Of a stretch of DNA of 64,000 bases, positions 40,782 to 49,701 are shown in pieces. The stretch's first letter is position 1, and every line of letters begins with the position of its first letter. The position numbers and the translations under genes were made by a program. Where the stretch lies: positions 62,001 through 126,000 of the forward strand of contig CALIJB010000004.1 in assembly GCA_938017675.1 (NCBI GenBank), in the 5' to 3' direction. Source of the stretch: an uncultured Candidatus Saccharibacteria bacterium (GTDB lineage: Bacteria; Patescibacteriota; Saccharimonadia; Saccharimonadales; Saccharimonadaceae). The notes under the pieces are model-generated. The model was not told the origin of the DNA. It saw only the letters and a program-made list of their open reading frames with translations, and did not search any database.

Positions 40782-41342
40782 ATGTATCAACCAACTGATT
40801 TGAAAAAAGGTGTAGTGTGCCAAATTGATGGACAGCCATATCGAGTGACTGATTACAACCAGAAAGTGATGGGCCGCGGCGGTTCTATCGTTAATGTCAA
40901 ATTGAAGAATTTAATTACTGGTGCGGTTATTCCCAAAACTTTCAAGGGCCAAGACAAGATAGAGCCGGCTGAGGTGACTAGCAAAACTGTCCAATATTTA
41001 TACAATGATGGTTCAGCTTTCTTTTTCATGGATCCGAATAGTTTTGAGCAGTTTGAGCTGTCGGCCGATTTGGTTGACGAAGCTAAAAACTTCATGAAAG
41101 AGGGCGACGAGCTGGCTTTGCAATTCTTTGACGGTAAGGTGATTACTGTCGAGATGCCAAAAAATGTTTATTTGGAAGTGACCTATACAGAGGCGGTGGT
41201 TAAAGGTGATACGACTAGCAGCGTTTTGAAAGATGCGACACTTGAGACGGGCGCAATTGTCAAGGTGCCGGCTTTTATAAAGGTTGGCGATATTATTTCG
41301 GTTGACACGTCTACAGGCGAGTATCGCGAACGCAAGAAATAA
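40782..41342 (+). CDS. efp: Elongation factor P, Arg-type loop
   Basis: Relieves ribosome stalling at proline stretches. 186 aa with the three beta-barrel domains (EMPKNVYLEVTYTEAVVKGDT in domain III). The tip loop, PGKG in lysine-type EF-P, reads MGRGGS with Arg32 at the modified position, as in EarP-rhamnosylated EF-Ps. No earP-like gene is in the window and the modification, if any, is unknown. Start at 40782 (MYQPTDLKKG) is set by AAAGGAG 5 nt upstream; the in-frame ATG at 40731 has none. Confidence 0.93.
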   Translation: MYQPTDLKKGVVCQIDGQPYRVTDYNQKVMGRGGSIVNVKLKNLITGAVIPKTFKGQDKIEPAEVTSKTVQYLYNDGSAFFFMDPNSFEQFELSADLVDEAKNFMKEGDELALQFFDGKVITVEMPKNVYLEVTYTEAVVKGDTTSSVLKDATLETGAIVKVPAFIKVGDIISVDTSTGEYRERKK

Positions 41343-41374
41343 ACTGTTGAGCTGAGCCGATGTTTCCCGCAGCG

Positions 41375-41383
41375 TGCTAAAAT
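41375..41383 (+). promoter_or_regulatory. Extended -10 promoter of the beta-lactamase-like gene (leaderless)
   Basis: TGC then TAAAAT (41378-41383), 6 nt, ATG at 41390. Confidence 0.7.
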
Positions 41384-41389
41384 ATACAC

Positions 41390-43153
41390 ATGACGAATAA
41401 GCGAGCGCGTGCTGCTGATAAAGCCAAACGCCTGCATAAAAAAGTTAAACAGGTGTATCGTTCGACGATGCCAGAGCAAAAACGCCACCGGATGTTAGTT
41501 TGGGCGGTGTTTTTTGTTGTAGCGGCGATTTTGGCTGTACAAATATTGTATCCGCTTGATCGAGCGCTACCGCTGGCGCGGATGAATGGTCGTTGGGTTG
41601 GCTGGCAGAGCGAGACAGATTTGGCTAACCAAGCGACGTTAGTATTCCAGCGGTCGAAAATTAAATTCATTATTGGCGGCAAACCGAGCGGTGTTTATAC
41701 GCTGAGTGAAGCTGGTGCTGATATCAAGGCTGAAGAGATGGCGAGTCGACTAGCGAACTATCCATTTTGGCTGCGTTTGGTGCCGTTTTCGATATTTTGG
41801 CAGCTGCCAAATGTGCAAACGCTAGATCTAGCTTTCGCGCTGCCGACATTAGAGGTTTTTGCACAAAAAACTAGTTCGCAACTGTCGCGGCCGCCAATAA
41901 ATGCTGGCGTAGCGTTTAAAAACGGTCAGCTAGCGGCGGTTAATGATGTGCCGGGACATTTGGTGAGTGTGCAGGCTATCAAAAACGTGCTGCAAACGGC
42001 TAAGTATTCATTTGCTGGCATGACGGAGCTTCGGATTGATGCTAAGCTGCAAGAGGCGTCGCGACGTAGTGCGGCGTTTGCTTCTGTTCGCAATCAAGCC
42101 GAGCAAGCATTGGCGCGTCCCTTGACGATTCGCGCTGCCGATCAAACGTTTGCAGTTGGCAATGCCGAGAAAGCTTCATGGCTAGAGTTTGGCGAAACAG
42201 CGGAAGGTGGCACGACCCTGGTGATTAACAGGCAAAAACTACAAACCTCAATTGATAATTGGTCGAAGGCAGCTGGACGTCCGGCTGGCCAGACAAATAT
42301 CAATATTGAGAACGGGCGAGAAGTGTCACGGACGACGGGTGAAAAGGGTAGCCAGGTTGACGCTGATTCAATAGTGCAACCAGTCACTGATTATCTGCTG
42401 AGAGGCCAAGGTAGTGGCGTGATCTTGGCAGCGATGACTGATTTAGAGCCGAGCGTAATTTATAATAACCGCTATACTCCTACCGAAGATGGCTTGCGAG
42501 CTTATGTACGCGATAAGGCACGTCATGGCGCTTGGTTCTCGATTCGCCAGTTGGGCGGCAGCGGTTGGTCGGCGGATGCCGATGCCGAGGAGAGTGTCGT
42601 TAGTGCTAGTACTTATAAACTGTTCGTTGCTAAACGATTGTTTGATGAGATAAATGCCGGGGGAATTAGCTGGAGCGACCCGATGCTTGACACGACAGTG
42701 TCGGGCTGCTTTGATAGGATGACTATTGCCAGTACTAATCCATGCGCGGTGGCATGGCTAGATAGATTTGGCCGGCAAAATCTGAACGATTTTGTTTATC
42801 GACTGGGATTTTCGCGGGCAGTGACTTTCACGCACGCGCAGGCGACTCATGTGTCGGCGGGTGATCTGACGAAGTTCATGGTCGGATTGGAAACCGGCTC
42901 GCTAATTAGCGGAGCTCAGCGCGATCGGCTATTGTATTCTTTGTCGCACCATCCTTACCGTTATGGTATTCCGACGGGTAGCCAGGCGCGTGAAGTGTAC
43001 GATAAAGTTGGTTTTTTGTGGAATTACGTGCACGATACGGCGATTGTCCGGCATCCGCGCGGTACTTATGTAATGACGATCATGACTCAGGGTAAATCGT
43101 ACGCAGCAATTGCGGCGATGACCCGCGACATTGAGCGGATTATGTATCCATAG
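41390..43153 (+). CDS. Membrane-anchored class A beta-lactamase-like serine hydrolase
   Basis: 587 aa. A basic N-terminus precedes a TM anchor (VWAVFFVVAAILAVQILYPL, about 37-56). About 300 residues of repeated VanW/peptidoglycan-binding-like modules follow (for example VQAIKNVLQTAKYSFAGMTELRI), then a C-terminal serine hydrolase domain of ~220 residues. SxxK is STYK (Ser407, Lys410); a KTG-like triad is KVG in YDKVGFLWN near residue 543. It could act on peptidoglycan peptides or as a transpeptidase homologue. Antibiotic resistance is not implied. Confidence 0.82.
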   Translation: MTNKRARAADKAKRLHKKVKQVYRSTMPEQKRHRMLVWAVFFVVAAILAVQILYPLDRALPLARMNGRWVGWQSETDLANQATLVFQRSKIKFIIGGKPSGVYTLSEAGADIKAEEMASRLANYPFWLRLVPFSIFWQLPNVQTLDLAFALPTLEVFAQKTSSQLSRPPINAGVAFKNGQLAAVNDVPGHLVSVQAIKNVLQTAKYSFAGMTELRIDAKLQEASRRSAAFASVRNQAEQALARPLTIRAADQTFAVGNAEKASWLEFGETAEGGTTLVINRQKLQTSIDNWSKAAGRPAGQTNINIENGREVSRTTGEKGSQVDADSIVQPVTDYLLRGQGSGVILAAMTDLEPSVIYNNRYTPTEDGLRAYVRDKARHGAWFSIRQLGGSGWSADADAEESVVSASTYKLFVAKRLFDEINAGGISWSDPMLDTTVSGCFDRMTIASTNPCAVAWLDRFGRQNLNDFVYRLGFSRAVTFTHAQATHVSAGDLTKFMVGLETGSLISGAQRDRLLYSLSHHPYRYGIPTGSQAREVYDKVGFLWNYVHDTAIVRHPRGTYVMTIMTQGKSYAAIAAMTRDIERIMYP

Positions 43154-43159
43154 TAGAAT
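43154..43159 (+). promoter_or_regulatory. -10 box of tlyA (leaderless)
   Basis: TAGAAT, 6 nt (TGAGGA), ATG at 43166. It overlaps the stop of the preceding gene. Confidence 0.55.
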
Positions 43160-43165
43160 TGAGGA

Positions 43166-43891
43166 ATGAAGCAACGGTTAGATAAATTGATGCTGGCGCG
43201 CGGATTGGTAGGCTCGCGTTCGGAAGCCGAGAATTGGATTCGTTTGGGACGTGTGCGTGTTGGCGGACGAGTAGTAGCCAAGCCGGGGTTGTTCGTTGAT
43301 GAATTGGCGCCGATTGAATTAGCAGCGTCAGAGCGTTATGTGTCGCGGGCCGGATTAAAATTGGCGGGCGCGGCGAAAGCTTTTAATTTGAATTTTCGTG
43401 ATAAGATGGTTTTGGATGTCGGCAGCAGCACGGGCGGCTTTACTGATTTTGCGCTGCAGCACGGCGCGAAGAAAGTATACGCCGTGGACGTCGGTACTGA
43501 TCAGCTGCACCCGAGCTTACGCGGCAATAAACGAATTGAGCTGTATGAAAAAACTGACATTCGGGATTTTGTACCAAGTGAAATTCCGGATATAGTGGTG
43601 ATCGATGTGTCGTTTATTAGTCTGAGGCAAATTTTGCCGCACGTTGCGAAAATAGTTGATAAAAATACAACGATAGTAGCAATGGTTAAGCCGCAATTTG
43701 AGGCGCAACGCCAACAGCTGACTCGCGGCGGTGTCGTCAAGAATGACGGCGTGCGGCGGGCAATCTTGCGCGAATTCGAGCAGTGGGCGCGTGCTAATTT
43801 CATAATTATTGATAAAGCAGACAGCGAAGTGAAAGGCGCGCACGGCAACTTGGAGCGGTTTTATATATTGAGAAAAGCTGGAAGTTGTTAG
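43166..43891 (+). CDS. tlyA: TlyA-family rRNA 2'-O-methyltransferase
   Basis: Probably methylates ribose in 16S/23S rRNA with SAM. 241 aa: an S4 RNA-binding domain (MKQRLDKLMLARGLVGSRSEAENWI) then an FtsJ-like Rossmann domain with the SAM motif VLDVGSSTGGFTDFALQHGAK (split here as VLDVGSSTGGF, about residue 77), VIDVSFISLRQILP and VKPQFEA. Known also as a hemolysin-A-type protein; the methyltransferase reading fits best. Confidence 0.9.
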   Translation: MKQRLDKLMLARGLVGSRSEAENWIRLGRVRVGGRVVAKPGLFVDELAPIELAASERYVSRAGLKLAGAAKAFNLNFRDKMVLDVGSSTGGFTDFALQHGAKKVYAVDVGTDQLHPSLRGNKRIELYEKTDIRDFVPSEIPDIVVIDVSFISLRQILPHVAKIVDKNTTIVAMVKPQFEAQRQQLTRGGVVKNDGVRRAILREFEQWARANFIIIDKADSEVKGAHGNLERFYILRKAGSC

Positions 43892-43967
43892 CGGCTTATG
43901 CGGCTGGCCGGCAATTCGCTGGCAAATTAGCCTAAGCTATATCAAATTTAAGCGATTAAATGCTAAA

Positions 43968-45050
43968 TTATTTACTAACGTTAAATCTAAATTCAACTAC
44001 ATCATCTGGCTGCATGACGTAAGTTTTACCTTCGGTGCGGATTTTGCCGGCGGCGCGAGCGTTAGCCTCTGAGCCGGCAGCGACTAAATCGTCGTAATTA
44101 ACAACTTGGGCGGCGATAAAGCCCTTTTCGAAATCAGTGTGAATAACGCCAGCAGCTTGCGGAGCGGTCCAGCCCTGGTGGATTGTCCAGGCGCGAACCT
44201 CTTTCGGTCCGGCGGTTAAGTAGCTTTGTAATCCGAGCAAATCGTAGGCGGCGCGAATCATTTGCGTTAGTCCGGCTTCTGGCACGTCGTAACTTTGTAA
44301 GAGTTCGAGTGTATCGCTGGGGTTAAGGCCTTTAATCTCGTCCTCAAGCTTGGCGCAGATAAATAGGCTGCGAGCATGCGGCATGAGATTGCGCAGGCTC
44401 TGCTTCTTGTCTTCGCTAGCTAGAGTTTCTTCATTGACGTTGAACACATAAATTACTGGCTTGGCGGTCAAAAGGTGTAAATCGGCGATGTCGTCGGGGT
44501 CAACGTCGGAAATTTCGTTAATTGGCGTTCCAGAGCGCAGCTTTTCAGCGAGCGTTTCTAGGCGATTTTTGATAGTGCTAGCTTTGGGGTTGGCTTTGGC
44601 CTCTTTGGCGAGGTGAGCTAGGCGAGTTTCTAGCGTTTGCAGATCAGCCAAAATCAGTTCGGTATTGATAGTATCGATATCGCGTTTTGGATTGATAATA
44701 TTCTCGACATGAACGATATCGTCGCTTTCAAAAGCGCGGACGATATGGACAATGGCATCGCATTGGCGGATGTTGGCTAAGAATTTATTGCCTAAGCCTT
44801 CGCCTTTGGAAGCGCCGGCGACCAGCCCGGCAATATCGACAAAAGTCACGGTAGCCGGGGTAATTTTCTCGGCGTGGTACATTTTGGCGAGGACGTTTAG
44901 GCGATCGTCGGGTACCGGCACGATGCCGGTGTTTGGTTCGATAGTGGCAAAAGGATAATTGGCCGCTAAAATATTATTATTAGTTAAAGCATTAAAAAGC
45001 GTGGATTTGCCGACATTCGGCAAACCGACAATTCCGATAGATAAACTCAT
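43968..45050 (-). CDS. ychF: YchF/OLA1-family ribosome-associated ATPase
   Basis: Translation-related P-loop NTPase that prefers ATP. 360 aa: G1 GLPNVGKSTLFNAL, G3 DIAGLVAGASKGEGLGNKFL, the OLA1-typical NVNEE in place of NKxD, a coiled-coil insert (~125-200) and a C-terminal TGS domain (VRAWTIHQGWTAPQAAGVIHTDF). Promoter TGC-TATAAT lies 8 nt upstream. Confidence 0.95.
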   Translation of the reverse strand: MSLSIGIVGLPNVGKSTLFNALTNNNILAANYPFATIEPNTGIVPVPDDRLNVLAKMYHAEKITPATVTFVDIAGLVAGASKGEGLGNKFLANIRQCDAIVHIVRAFESDDIVHVENIINPKRDIDTINTELILADLQTLETRLAHLAKEAKANPKASTIKNRLETLAEKLRSGTPINEISDVDPDDIADLHLLTAKPVIYVFNVNEETLASEDKKQSLRNLMPHARSLFICAKLEDEIKGLNPSDTLELLQSYDVPEAGLTQMIRAAYDLLGLQSYLTAGPKEVRAWTIHQGWTAPQAAGVIHTDFEKGFIAAQVVNYDDLVAAGSEANARAAGKIRTEGKTYVMQPDDVVEFRFNVSK

Positions 45051-45058
45051 AATCCTAC

Positions 45059-45067
45059 ATTATAGCA
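45059..45067 (-). promoter_or_regulatory. Extended -10 promoter of ychF
   Basis: Minus-strand TGC then TATAAT (45064-45059), 8 nt before ATG at 45050; near-leaderless. Confidence 0.65.
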
Positions 45068-45106
45068 TTTAAAGGGTATTGTCAGAAAAGTAATTATCTA
45101 AAAAGC

Positions 45107-45137
45107 TTGCGTTTTTTACTTTACTTATGCATAATAT
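45107..45137 (+). promoter_or_regulatory. Promoter of the pil operon
   Basis: TTGCGT (45107-45112), 17-nt spacer, CATAAT (45130-45135), overlapping TAATAT (45132-45137). The ATG at 45145 is 7-9 nt downstream. Confidence 0.6.
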
Positions 45138-45144
45138 AAAGTAT

Positions 45145-46197
45145 ATGAAAATTCAAAAAGGGATGGGCGATTTCTTTGCACTCGACATCGGTACCAACGC
45201 GGTGCGAGTATTGCAGCTAGCTGCTTCTGGCCAGGGCAGTTGGAATCTGGTTGCATACGGATATGTGCCTGTCGATCACAAAATTACCGCGAGCGACTCG
45301 CCAGAAGCACGGCGCCGGCTCGGCGAGGCCACGATGACGGCAGTAGGCCAGTCTGGTATTCGTACTAAAAATGTAGCGATTGGCTTGCCATCGAGCAAGA
45401 CCTTCACTACGGTTATTGACGTACCAGCGATGAGCGAAGCGGAACTGCGGGCGACTATGAAATACCAAGTTGATCAGTATATTCCGATGAGCAGTGACGA
45501 GGCGAAAGTTGACTGGGCATTGCTAGGCGGTTCGCTAAAGTCGCAAAACCAAAATGAAGTATTAATCACCAGCGTGTCCAAGCAATATAGCGAAGAGCGT
45601 TTGGAGTTAATTGAATCACTTGGCCTGAATGTGATAGCTGAAGAGCCAGATCCGTTAGCGATGGTGCGAGCGTTAGTACCAGCGACTGCTAGCAATTCAG
45701 CTTATATGCTGGTCGATATGGGCGAGTTATCGACAGATATCGCTTTGACTTACGGCGATACGCCGCGATTAATCAGAACGATTCCGACTGGGCTGAACTC
45801 GCTAGTTAAGGCTGTGGCTCAGAATCTGAGTGTCCAAGAGGATCAGGCTCGCCAGTTTATCCTGAAATTTGGTCTAGATCAAAGTCGTCTCGAAGGGCAA
45901 GTCTTCCGTGCTGTCGAGATGACGCTTGATAATTTTGCTTCTGAATTGTCAAAATCGATTAAATTCTTCCAGAATAGGTATGAAGATGTGGCAGTTTCTC
46001 AAGCTTTGTTATCTGGATACGGTGCAACTGTGCCGCAAATTGATTCGTATTTGGCGGGCAAGATTAATATATCAGCGGTTGCGACTAGCCCTTGGCAAAA
46101 TATAAATGTCTCGCAGAGCATGCAGCAGCAACTAGCGCCGATTGCTAACGAGTTTGCTACGGCGGTTGGCCTAGCGAAACGGAGAAACTTGTCATGA
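45145..46197 (+). CDS. pilM: Type IV pilus assembly protein PilM
   Basis: Cytoplasmic actin-like ATPase of the pilus alignment complex, 350 aa. FALDIGTNAVRVLQL (phosphate-1 loop), the central EEPDPLAMVRAL, MLVDMGELSTDIAL (phosphate-2 loop) and LLSGYGATVPQIDSYL (adenosine loop) are visible. I use the ATG at 45145; the in-frame ATG at 45127 overlaps the -10 box. Overlaps pilN by 4 nt. Confidence 0.92.
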   Translation: MKIQKGMGDFFALDIGTNAVRVLQLAASGQGSWNLVAYGYVPVDHKITASDSPEARRRLGEATMTAVGQSGIRTKNVAIGLPSSKTFTTVIDVPAMSEAELRATMKYQVDQYIPMSSDEAKVDWALLGGSLKSQNQNEVLITSVSKQYSEERLELIESLGLNVIAEEPDPLAMVRALVPATASNSAYMLVDMGELSTDIALTYGDTPRLIRTIPTGLNSLVKAVAQNLSVQEDQARQFILKFGLDQSRLEGQVFRAVEMTLDNFASELSKSIKFFQNRYEDVAVSQALLSGYGATVPQIDSYLAGKINISAVATSPWQNINVSQSMQQQLAPIANEFATAVGLAKRRNLS

Positions 46198-46919
46198 TTG
46201 AAGTAAACCTAATACCAGACGTTAAGCGGGAATATTTGCACGCTCAGCGGGTTCGCAATACGGTGATATCGGTATCAATGTTAGTGGCTGCAGCTGCGGC
46301 AGGTACTGTGATTGTGCTGGGGCTTGCTTTGGGGTCGCTGCAGTTTGCTAGCGGCCAGGCTGATAATGCTATTAAAAGCAAATATAAAGAACTTAGCGAT
46401 AAACCAGATATTAATGATCTTTTGACCATTCAGAATCAGCTAACTCAGATTGATATGATCAGTAGCAATCGAGGTGTTAATTCACGCATCTTTGATACTT
46501 TGAGCGCGGTTAATCCACAGGCGCCAAACAACGTGACTATGTCAACAGTGCGTTATAATGCGTCAGAAAAAACGATTACCATAGAAGGCTCAACCGCTGG
46601 CGGTTTTAATGCGGTAGACGCGCTTAAAAAAACCATTCTTAATACTAAATTGAAATACACGAAAGATTCGGAATCTGCAGAGACGCCGCTATCTAGCTCT
46701 GTGAGAATTACCAACACGGCGTATGCCGAAGATTCTGGCGGAGAGAAGAAACTGACGTTTACTCTGACGTTTTCTTATCCCGAAGAATTGTTATCGAACA
46801 GCGTTAAAAGCTTAGTAATCGTTTCGCCGACTGGCTCGGTAGACGTGACTGATTCAAAAAAGCACGTGCCAGATTCGCTGTTTGAGGCAAAGACTTCAAA
46901 CAAAAAGGAGGATAAATAA
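46194..46919 (+). CDS. pilN: Type IV pilus assembly protein PilN
   Basis: 241 aa. The N-terminus MIEVNLIPDVKREYL carries the INLLP-like PilM-binding motif (VNLIP). One TM helix (VSMLVAAAAAGTVIVLGLAL, about 27-46), then a coiled coil and ferredoxin-like periplasmic domain. Start overlaps pilM (ATGA); the stop overlaps pilO's ATG. Confidence 0.88.
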   Translation: MIEVNLIPDVKREYLHAQRVRNTVISVSMLVAAAAAGTVIVLGLALGSLQFASGQADNAIKSKYKELSDKPDINDLLTIQNQLTQIDMISSNRGVNSRIFDTLSAVNPQAPNNVTMSTVRYNASEKTITIEGSTAGGFNAVDALKKTILNTKLKYTKDSESAETPLSSSVRITNTAYAEDSGGEKKLTFTLTFSYPEELLSNSVKSLVIVSPTGSVDVTDSKKHVPDSLFEAKTSNKKEDK

Positions 46920-47626
46920 TGGCGGAAGCAAAGAAAGATACCTCGCTAAATAAGCGCCGGCAAATTGATCGTAGCGGCCGCGTAATGTTCGGCTGGGTGG
47001 CAGGCGCGTCGGTTTTGGTTGGCTTTGCGCTGGTTATTGGCGGTTTTCTAGTACAGCGTATAGTTTTTGAGACAAAAGTTCTAGCTGAAAAGAATCAAAC
47101 AACATCGACGCTCGATAGTAATATTAAGACGTATGACGGTTTGCGCGACAATATCCGCGTGTTAAACACCAATTCGGCGCTCGGCTCTGCAAAACTTAAT
47201 GATAAGGAAGATCCGCTGCGTGTTATCTTGGATGCTTTGCCAGCTGACGACAACTCGCTAGCACTTGGCGCCTCTGTGCAGAATTTAGTTGGCCGAGTGC
47301 CTGGCGCTAAGCTTGAGTCTTTCCAAACAGTTTCTTCGAACGAAAATTCCTCTGACAGTAACAAAAATAACAGCTCGTCAAGCGACAACAATGCCGATAA
47401 TTCTAGAAGTGTTCAACAGATAGCCTTTACGATGGAATTATCAGCCAGCAATGCAGATATACTGCGCAGTGTTTTGCGTAATTTCGAGAAGTCAATTCGC
47501 GTGATTGATATTGACGAATCGACGATTGAAGCGTCAGATTCTAAGTTTACGATGTCAATTTCTGGACATGCTTATTACTTGCCAGGTAAAACAGTTCAAC
47601 TTAACAAGAAGGGGATAAAGCCGTGA
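46919..47626 (+). CDS. pilO: Type IV pilus assembly protein PilO
   Basis: 235 aa. Short cytoplasmic N-terminus, one TM helix (GWVAGASVLVGFALVIGGFL), coiled coil, then a ferredoxin-like domain interrupted by a Ser/Asn-rich stretch (SSNENSSDSNKNNSSSSDNN). Overlaps the end of pilN by 1 nt; SD AAGGAGG 6 nt upstream lies inside pilN. Confidence 0.85.
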   Translation: MAEAKKDTSLNKRRQIDRSGRVMFGWVAGASVLVGFALVIGGFLVQRIVFETKVLAEKNQTTSTLDSNIKTYDGLRDNIRVLNTNSALGSAKLNDKEDPLRVILDALPADDNSLALGASVQNLVGRVPGAKLESFQTVSSNENSSDSNKNNSSSSDNNADNSRSVQQIAFTMELSASNADILRSVLRNFEKSIRVIDIDESTIEASDSKFTMSISGHAYYLPGKTVQLNKKGIKP

Positions 47627-47913
47627 AGAAGAGCGATATAGCGATGATTGTACTGATTGCCGGTTTATCTATGCTAATAGCGTTTACTATTGGTAACAAT
47701 ATTCCTGCACTTAAGGCGCCGCGGGTTGGCGCTAGTGTTAGCACTATCGAGAAAATGAGCAGTGATGTCAAAGAGCCAAGCTCGGAAGTTTTTAATTCTA
47801 ATGCCATAAATCCGACAGTAGAAACAATAATTGGTTCATCTAGCTCGCCTAATTCATCTGATGCGACTAGTCAGAGTCAAGATCAGAAGCAGGACCAGAA
47901 GCAAAACAGGTAG
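47623..47913 (+). CDS. Small membrane protein of the pil operon (96 aa; PilP position)
   Basis: GTG start overlapping the pilO stop by 4 nt. One N-terminal TM (IAMIVLIAGLSMLIAFTIG), then a Ser/Gln/Asp-rich tail (QSQDQKQDQKQNR). It occupies the place of PilP but shows no lipobox and no recognisable PilP domain. Role in the alignment complex is inferred from position only. Confidence 0.65.
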   Translation: MKKSDIAMIVLIAGLSMLIAFTIGNNIPALKAPRVGASVSTIEKMSSDVKEPSSEVFNSNAINPTVETIIGSSSSPNSSDATSQSQDQKQDQKQNR

Positions 47914-47925
47914 GAGTTTTTTCTA

Positions 47926-49689
47926 GTGGCGCTGATGACCGATGACATTCAGGAGAAACTCATCAAGCTCTTGGTTAACGAGGGCTTGGTTTCTCGCGAG
48001 GTTATTGATAGAGCCACTAAGCAGTCGGCTAAAACGAACAAGCCGTTGTTGACGGTTTTGGCAGATATCGGCGAGATAGACGACGAGCTGTTGACTCATG
48101 CCATTGCTCATGTTTCGGGTGTGCCGTATGTTAATTTGACGGCTAGTATCATTGATCAGAGTATCCTATCGCTGCTGCCGAGCGATATTGCCGAGCGTTT
48201 CATGGCGGTGCCGCTAGCCGAGGTGAACAATCGTCTGGCGGTGGCGATGATTGATGCCAATAACGTCCAGGCGGTAGATTATTTAGCTAACCGTATTCAG
48301 CGGCCGCTCAAGGTCTTTATGGCATCGGAAGCGGGTGTCCGTCATGTTCTCGACCAGTATAAAACCGACTTATCAACCGTTGACGAGGCAGCGCAGGCTA
48401 CTCAGGCCGAGGCTATTCAATCGTCAAGCGATATCAAAACTATCGTCCAAGATTCGCCGATTAGCCGCGCATTGAGCACTATCCTAGAGTATGCGGTCAA
48501 GAGCCGCGCCAGCGATGTGCATATTGAACCACTCGAAAAATCGCTGAAAATACGCTGTCGCGTCGATGGCGTATTGCGCGAGGTTATGCAGCTGCCGAAA
48601 AGTATTGAGCCAGCGCTAGTTAGCCGCATCAAAATTTTATCCAATTTGAAAATCGACGAACATCGCATTCCGCAGGATGGTCAATTTGCCGTTAATGTGG
48701 CTGGAAAGGAAGTTGATTTGCGTATAGCTGTTAGTCCGGTTGTTTGGGGTGAACAGGTGGTGATTCGCTTGCTCGACAAAACTGGCAACACATTCGATCT
48801 AGAACAAATGGGCTATGTTGGTAGAGCATTACGAATGATTCGCAAAGGTATCAAGCGTCCTAACGGTATGATTCTGACAAGCGGCCCGACTGGTAGCGGT
48901 AAATCGACCAGCTTATACGCGCTGATTAAAGAGATCAAAACTGACGCGATTAACATTGTGACGCTTGAGGATCCGGTTGAGTATAAAATGGACGGTGTCA
49001 ATCAAATCCAGGTTAATAACGACGTTGGTTTGACGTTTGCTAATGGCCTGCGCAGTATCTTGCGCCAAGATCCAGACGTAGTGATGGTTGGCGAGATGCG
49101 CGATAGCGAGACGGCTAACCTTGGCGTGCAAGCAGCACTAACGGGACATCTGGTGTTCTCGACACTGCATACCAATTCGGCGGCCGGAGTATTGCCGCGC
49201 TTACTTGATATGGATGTCGAGCCGTTCCTGATTGCTAGCACGGTCAACACAGTAATTGGCCAGCGGCTAGTACGCCGCGTGTCGCCGCATCGCGATGCTT
49301 ACTGGTCGAACCCGCTTGAGACGCAGATGATTCTCGAGACGGTGGGGCATTTATTGCCGAAGACCAAAGAGGACGTAGCACGCGTGTCCGAAGATTTGGG
49401 CTACAAGGACTTGCCATTAGCCAATCAACGAGCCTACGTGCTGGTCAAAGGTCGCGATACGCCAGCGACGCCGCACGGCTACAGCGGCCGCGCCGGGCTA
49501 TACGAGGTAATGGATGTAAATGAAGGTATTCAAGACTTAATTGTTCGCCGGGCCACTAGCAACGAAATTCAGCGCAAAGCAGTCGAGGATGGTATGATTA
49601 CAATGCGCCAAGACGGCTACTTGAAAGCCTTGCAAGGAATTACTACACTAGAAGAAGTAAACCGCGTAACGTCGGCAGACACAGCATAA
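47926..49689 (+). CDS. pilB: Type IV pilus extension ATPase PilB, zinc-motif-free
   Basis: Hexameric motor for pilus assembly. 587 aa: an N-terminal MshEN-like domain (IDRATKQSAKTNKPLLTVLADIGEIDDELL), an N2 domain, then the RecA-like core. Walker A is GPTGSGKSTSLY (about 320-331), the Asp box IVTLEDPVEY, Walker B DVVMVGEMRDSET, and the His box GHLVFSTLHTN. The CxxC pairs that bind zinc in PilB/GspE are replaced: RVSPHRD near 451 and TPATPHGYSGR near 512. GTG start at 47926 with AGGAG 9 nt upstream; an ATG three codons later is an alternative. Confidence 0.94.
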   Translation: MALMTDDIQEKLIKLLVNEGLVSREVIDRATKQSAKTNKPLLTVLADIGEIDDELLTHAIAHVSGVPYVNLTASIIDQSILSLLPSDIAERFMAVPLAEVNNRLAVAMIDANNVQAVDYLANRIQRPLKVFMASEAGVRHVLDQYKTDLSTVDEAAQATQAEAIQSSSDIKTIVQDSPISRALSTILEYAVKSRASDVHIEPLEKSLKIRCRVDGVLREVMQLPKSIEPALVSRIKILSNLKIDEHRIPQDGQFAVNVAGKEVDLRIAVSPVVWGEQVVIRLLDKTGNTFDLEQMGYVGRALRMIRKGIKRPNGMILTSGPTGSGKSTSLYALIKEIKTDAINIVTLEDPVEYKMDGVNQIQVNNDVGLTFANGLRSILRQDPDVVMVGEMRDSETANLGVQAALTGHLVFSTLHTNSAAGVLPRLLDMDVEPFLIASTVNTVIGQRLVRRVSPHRDAYWSNPLETQMILETVGHLLPKTKEDVARVSEDLGYKDLPLANQRAYVLVKGRDTPATPHGYSGRAGLYEVMDVNEGIQDLIVRRATSNEIQRKAVEDGMITMRQDGYLKALQGITTLEEVNRVTSADTA

Positions 49690-49701
49690 AAGGAGGGGAC
49701 A

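Noticed and set aside
41390..43153. Antibiotic-resistance beta-lactamase
   Set aside because: The SxxK and KxG motifs fit a wider serine-hydrolase/transpeptidase group, and the long N-terminal modules point to a cell-wall role.
45127..45144. Upstream ATG for pilM
   Set aside because: It overlaps the -10 element, so it would not be on the mRNA.
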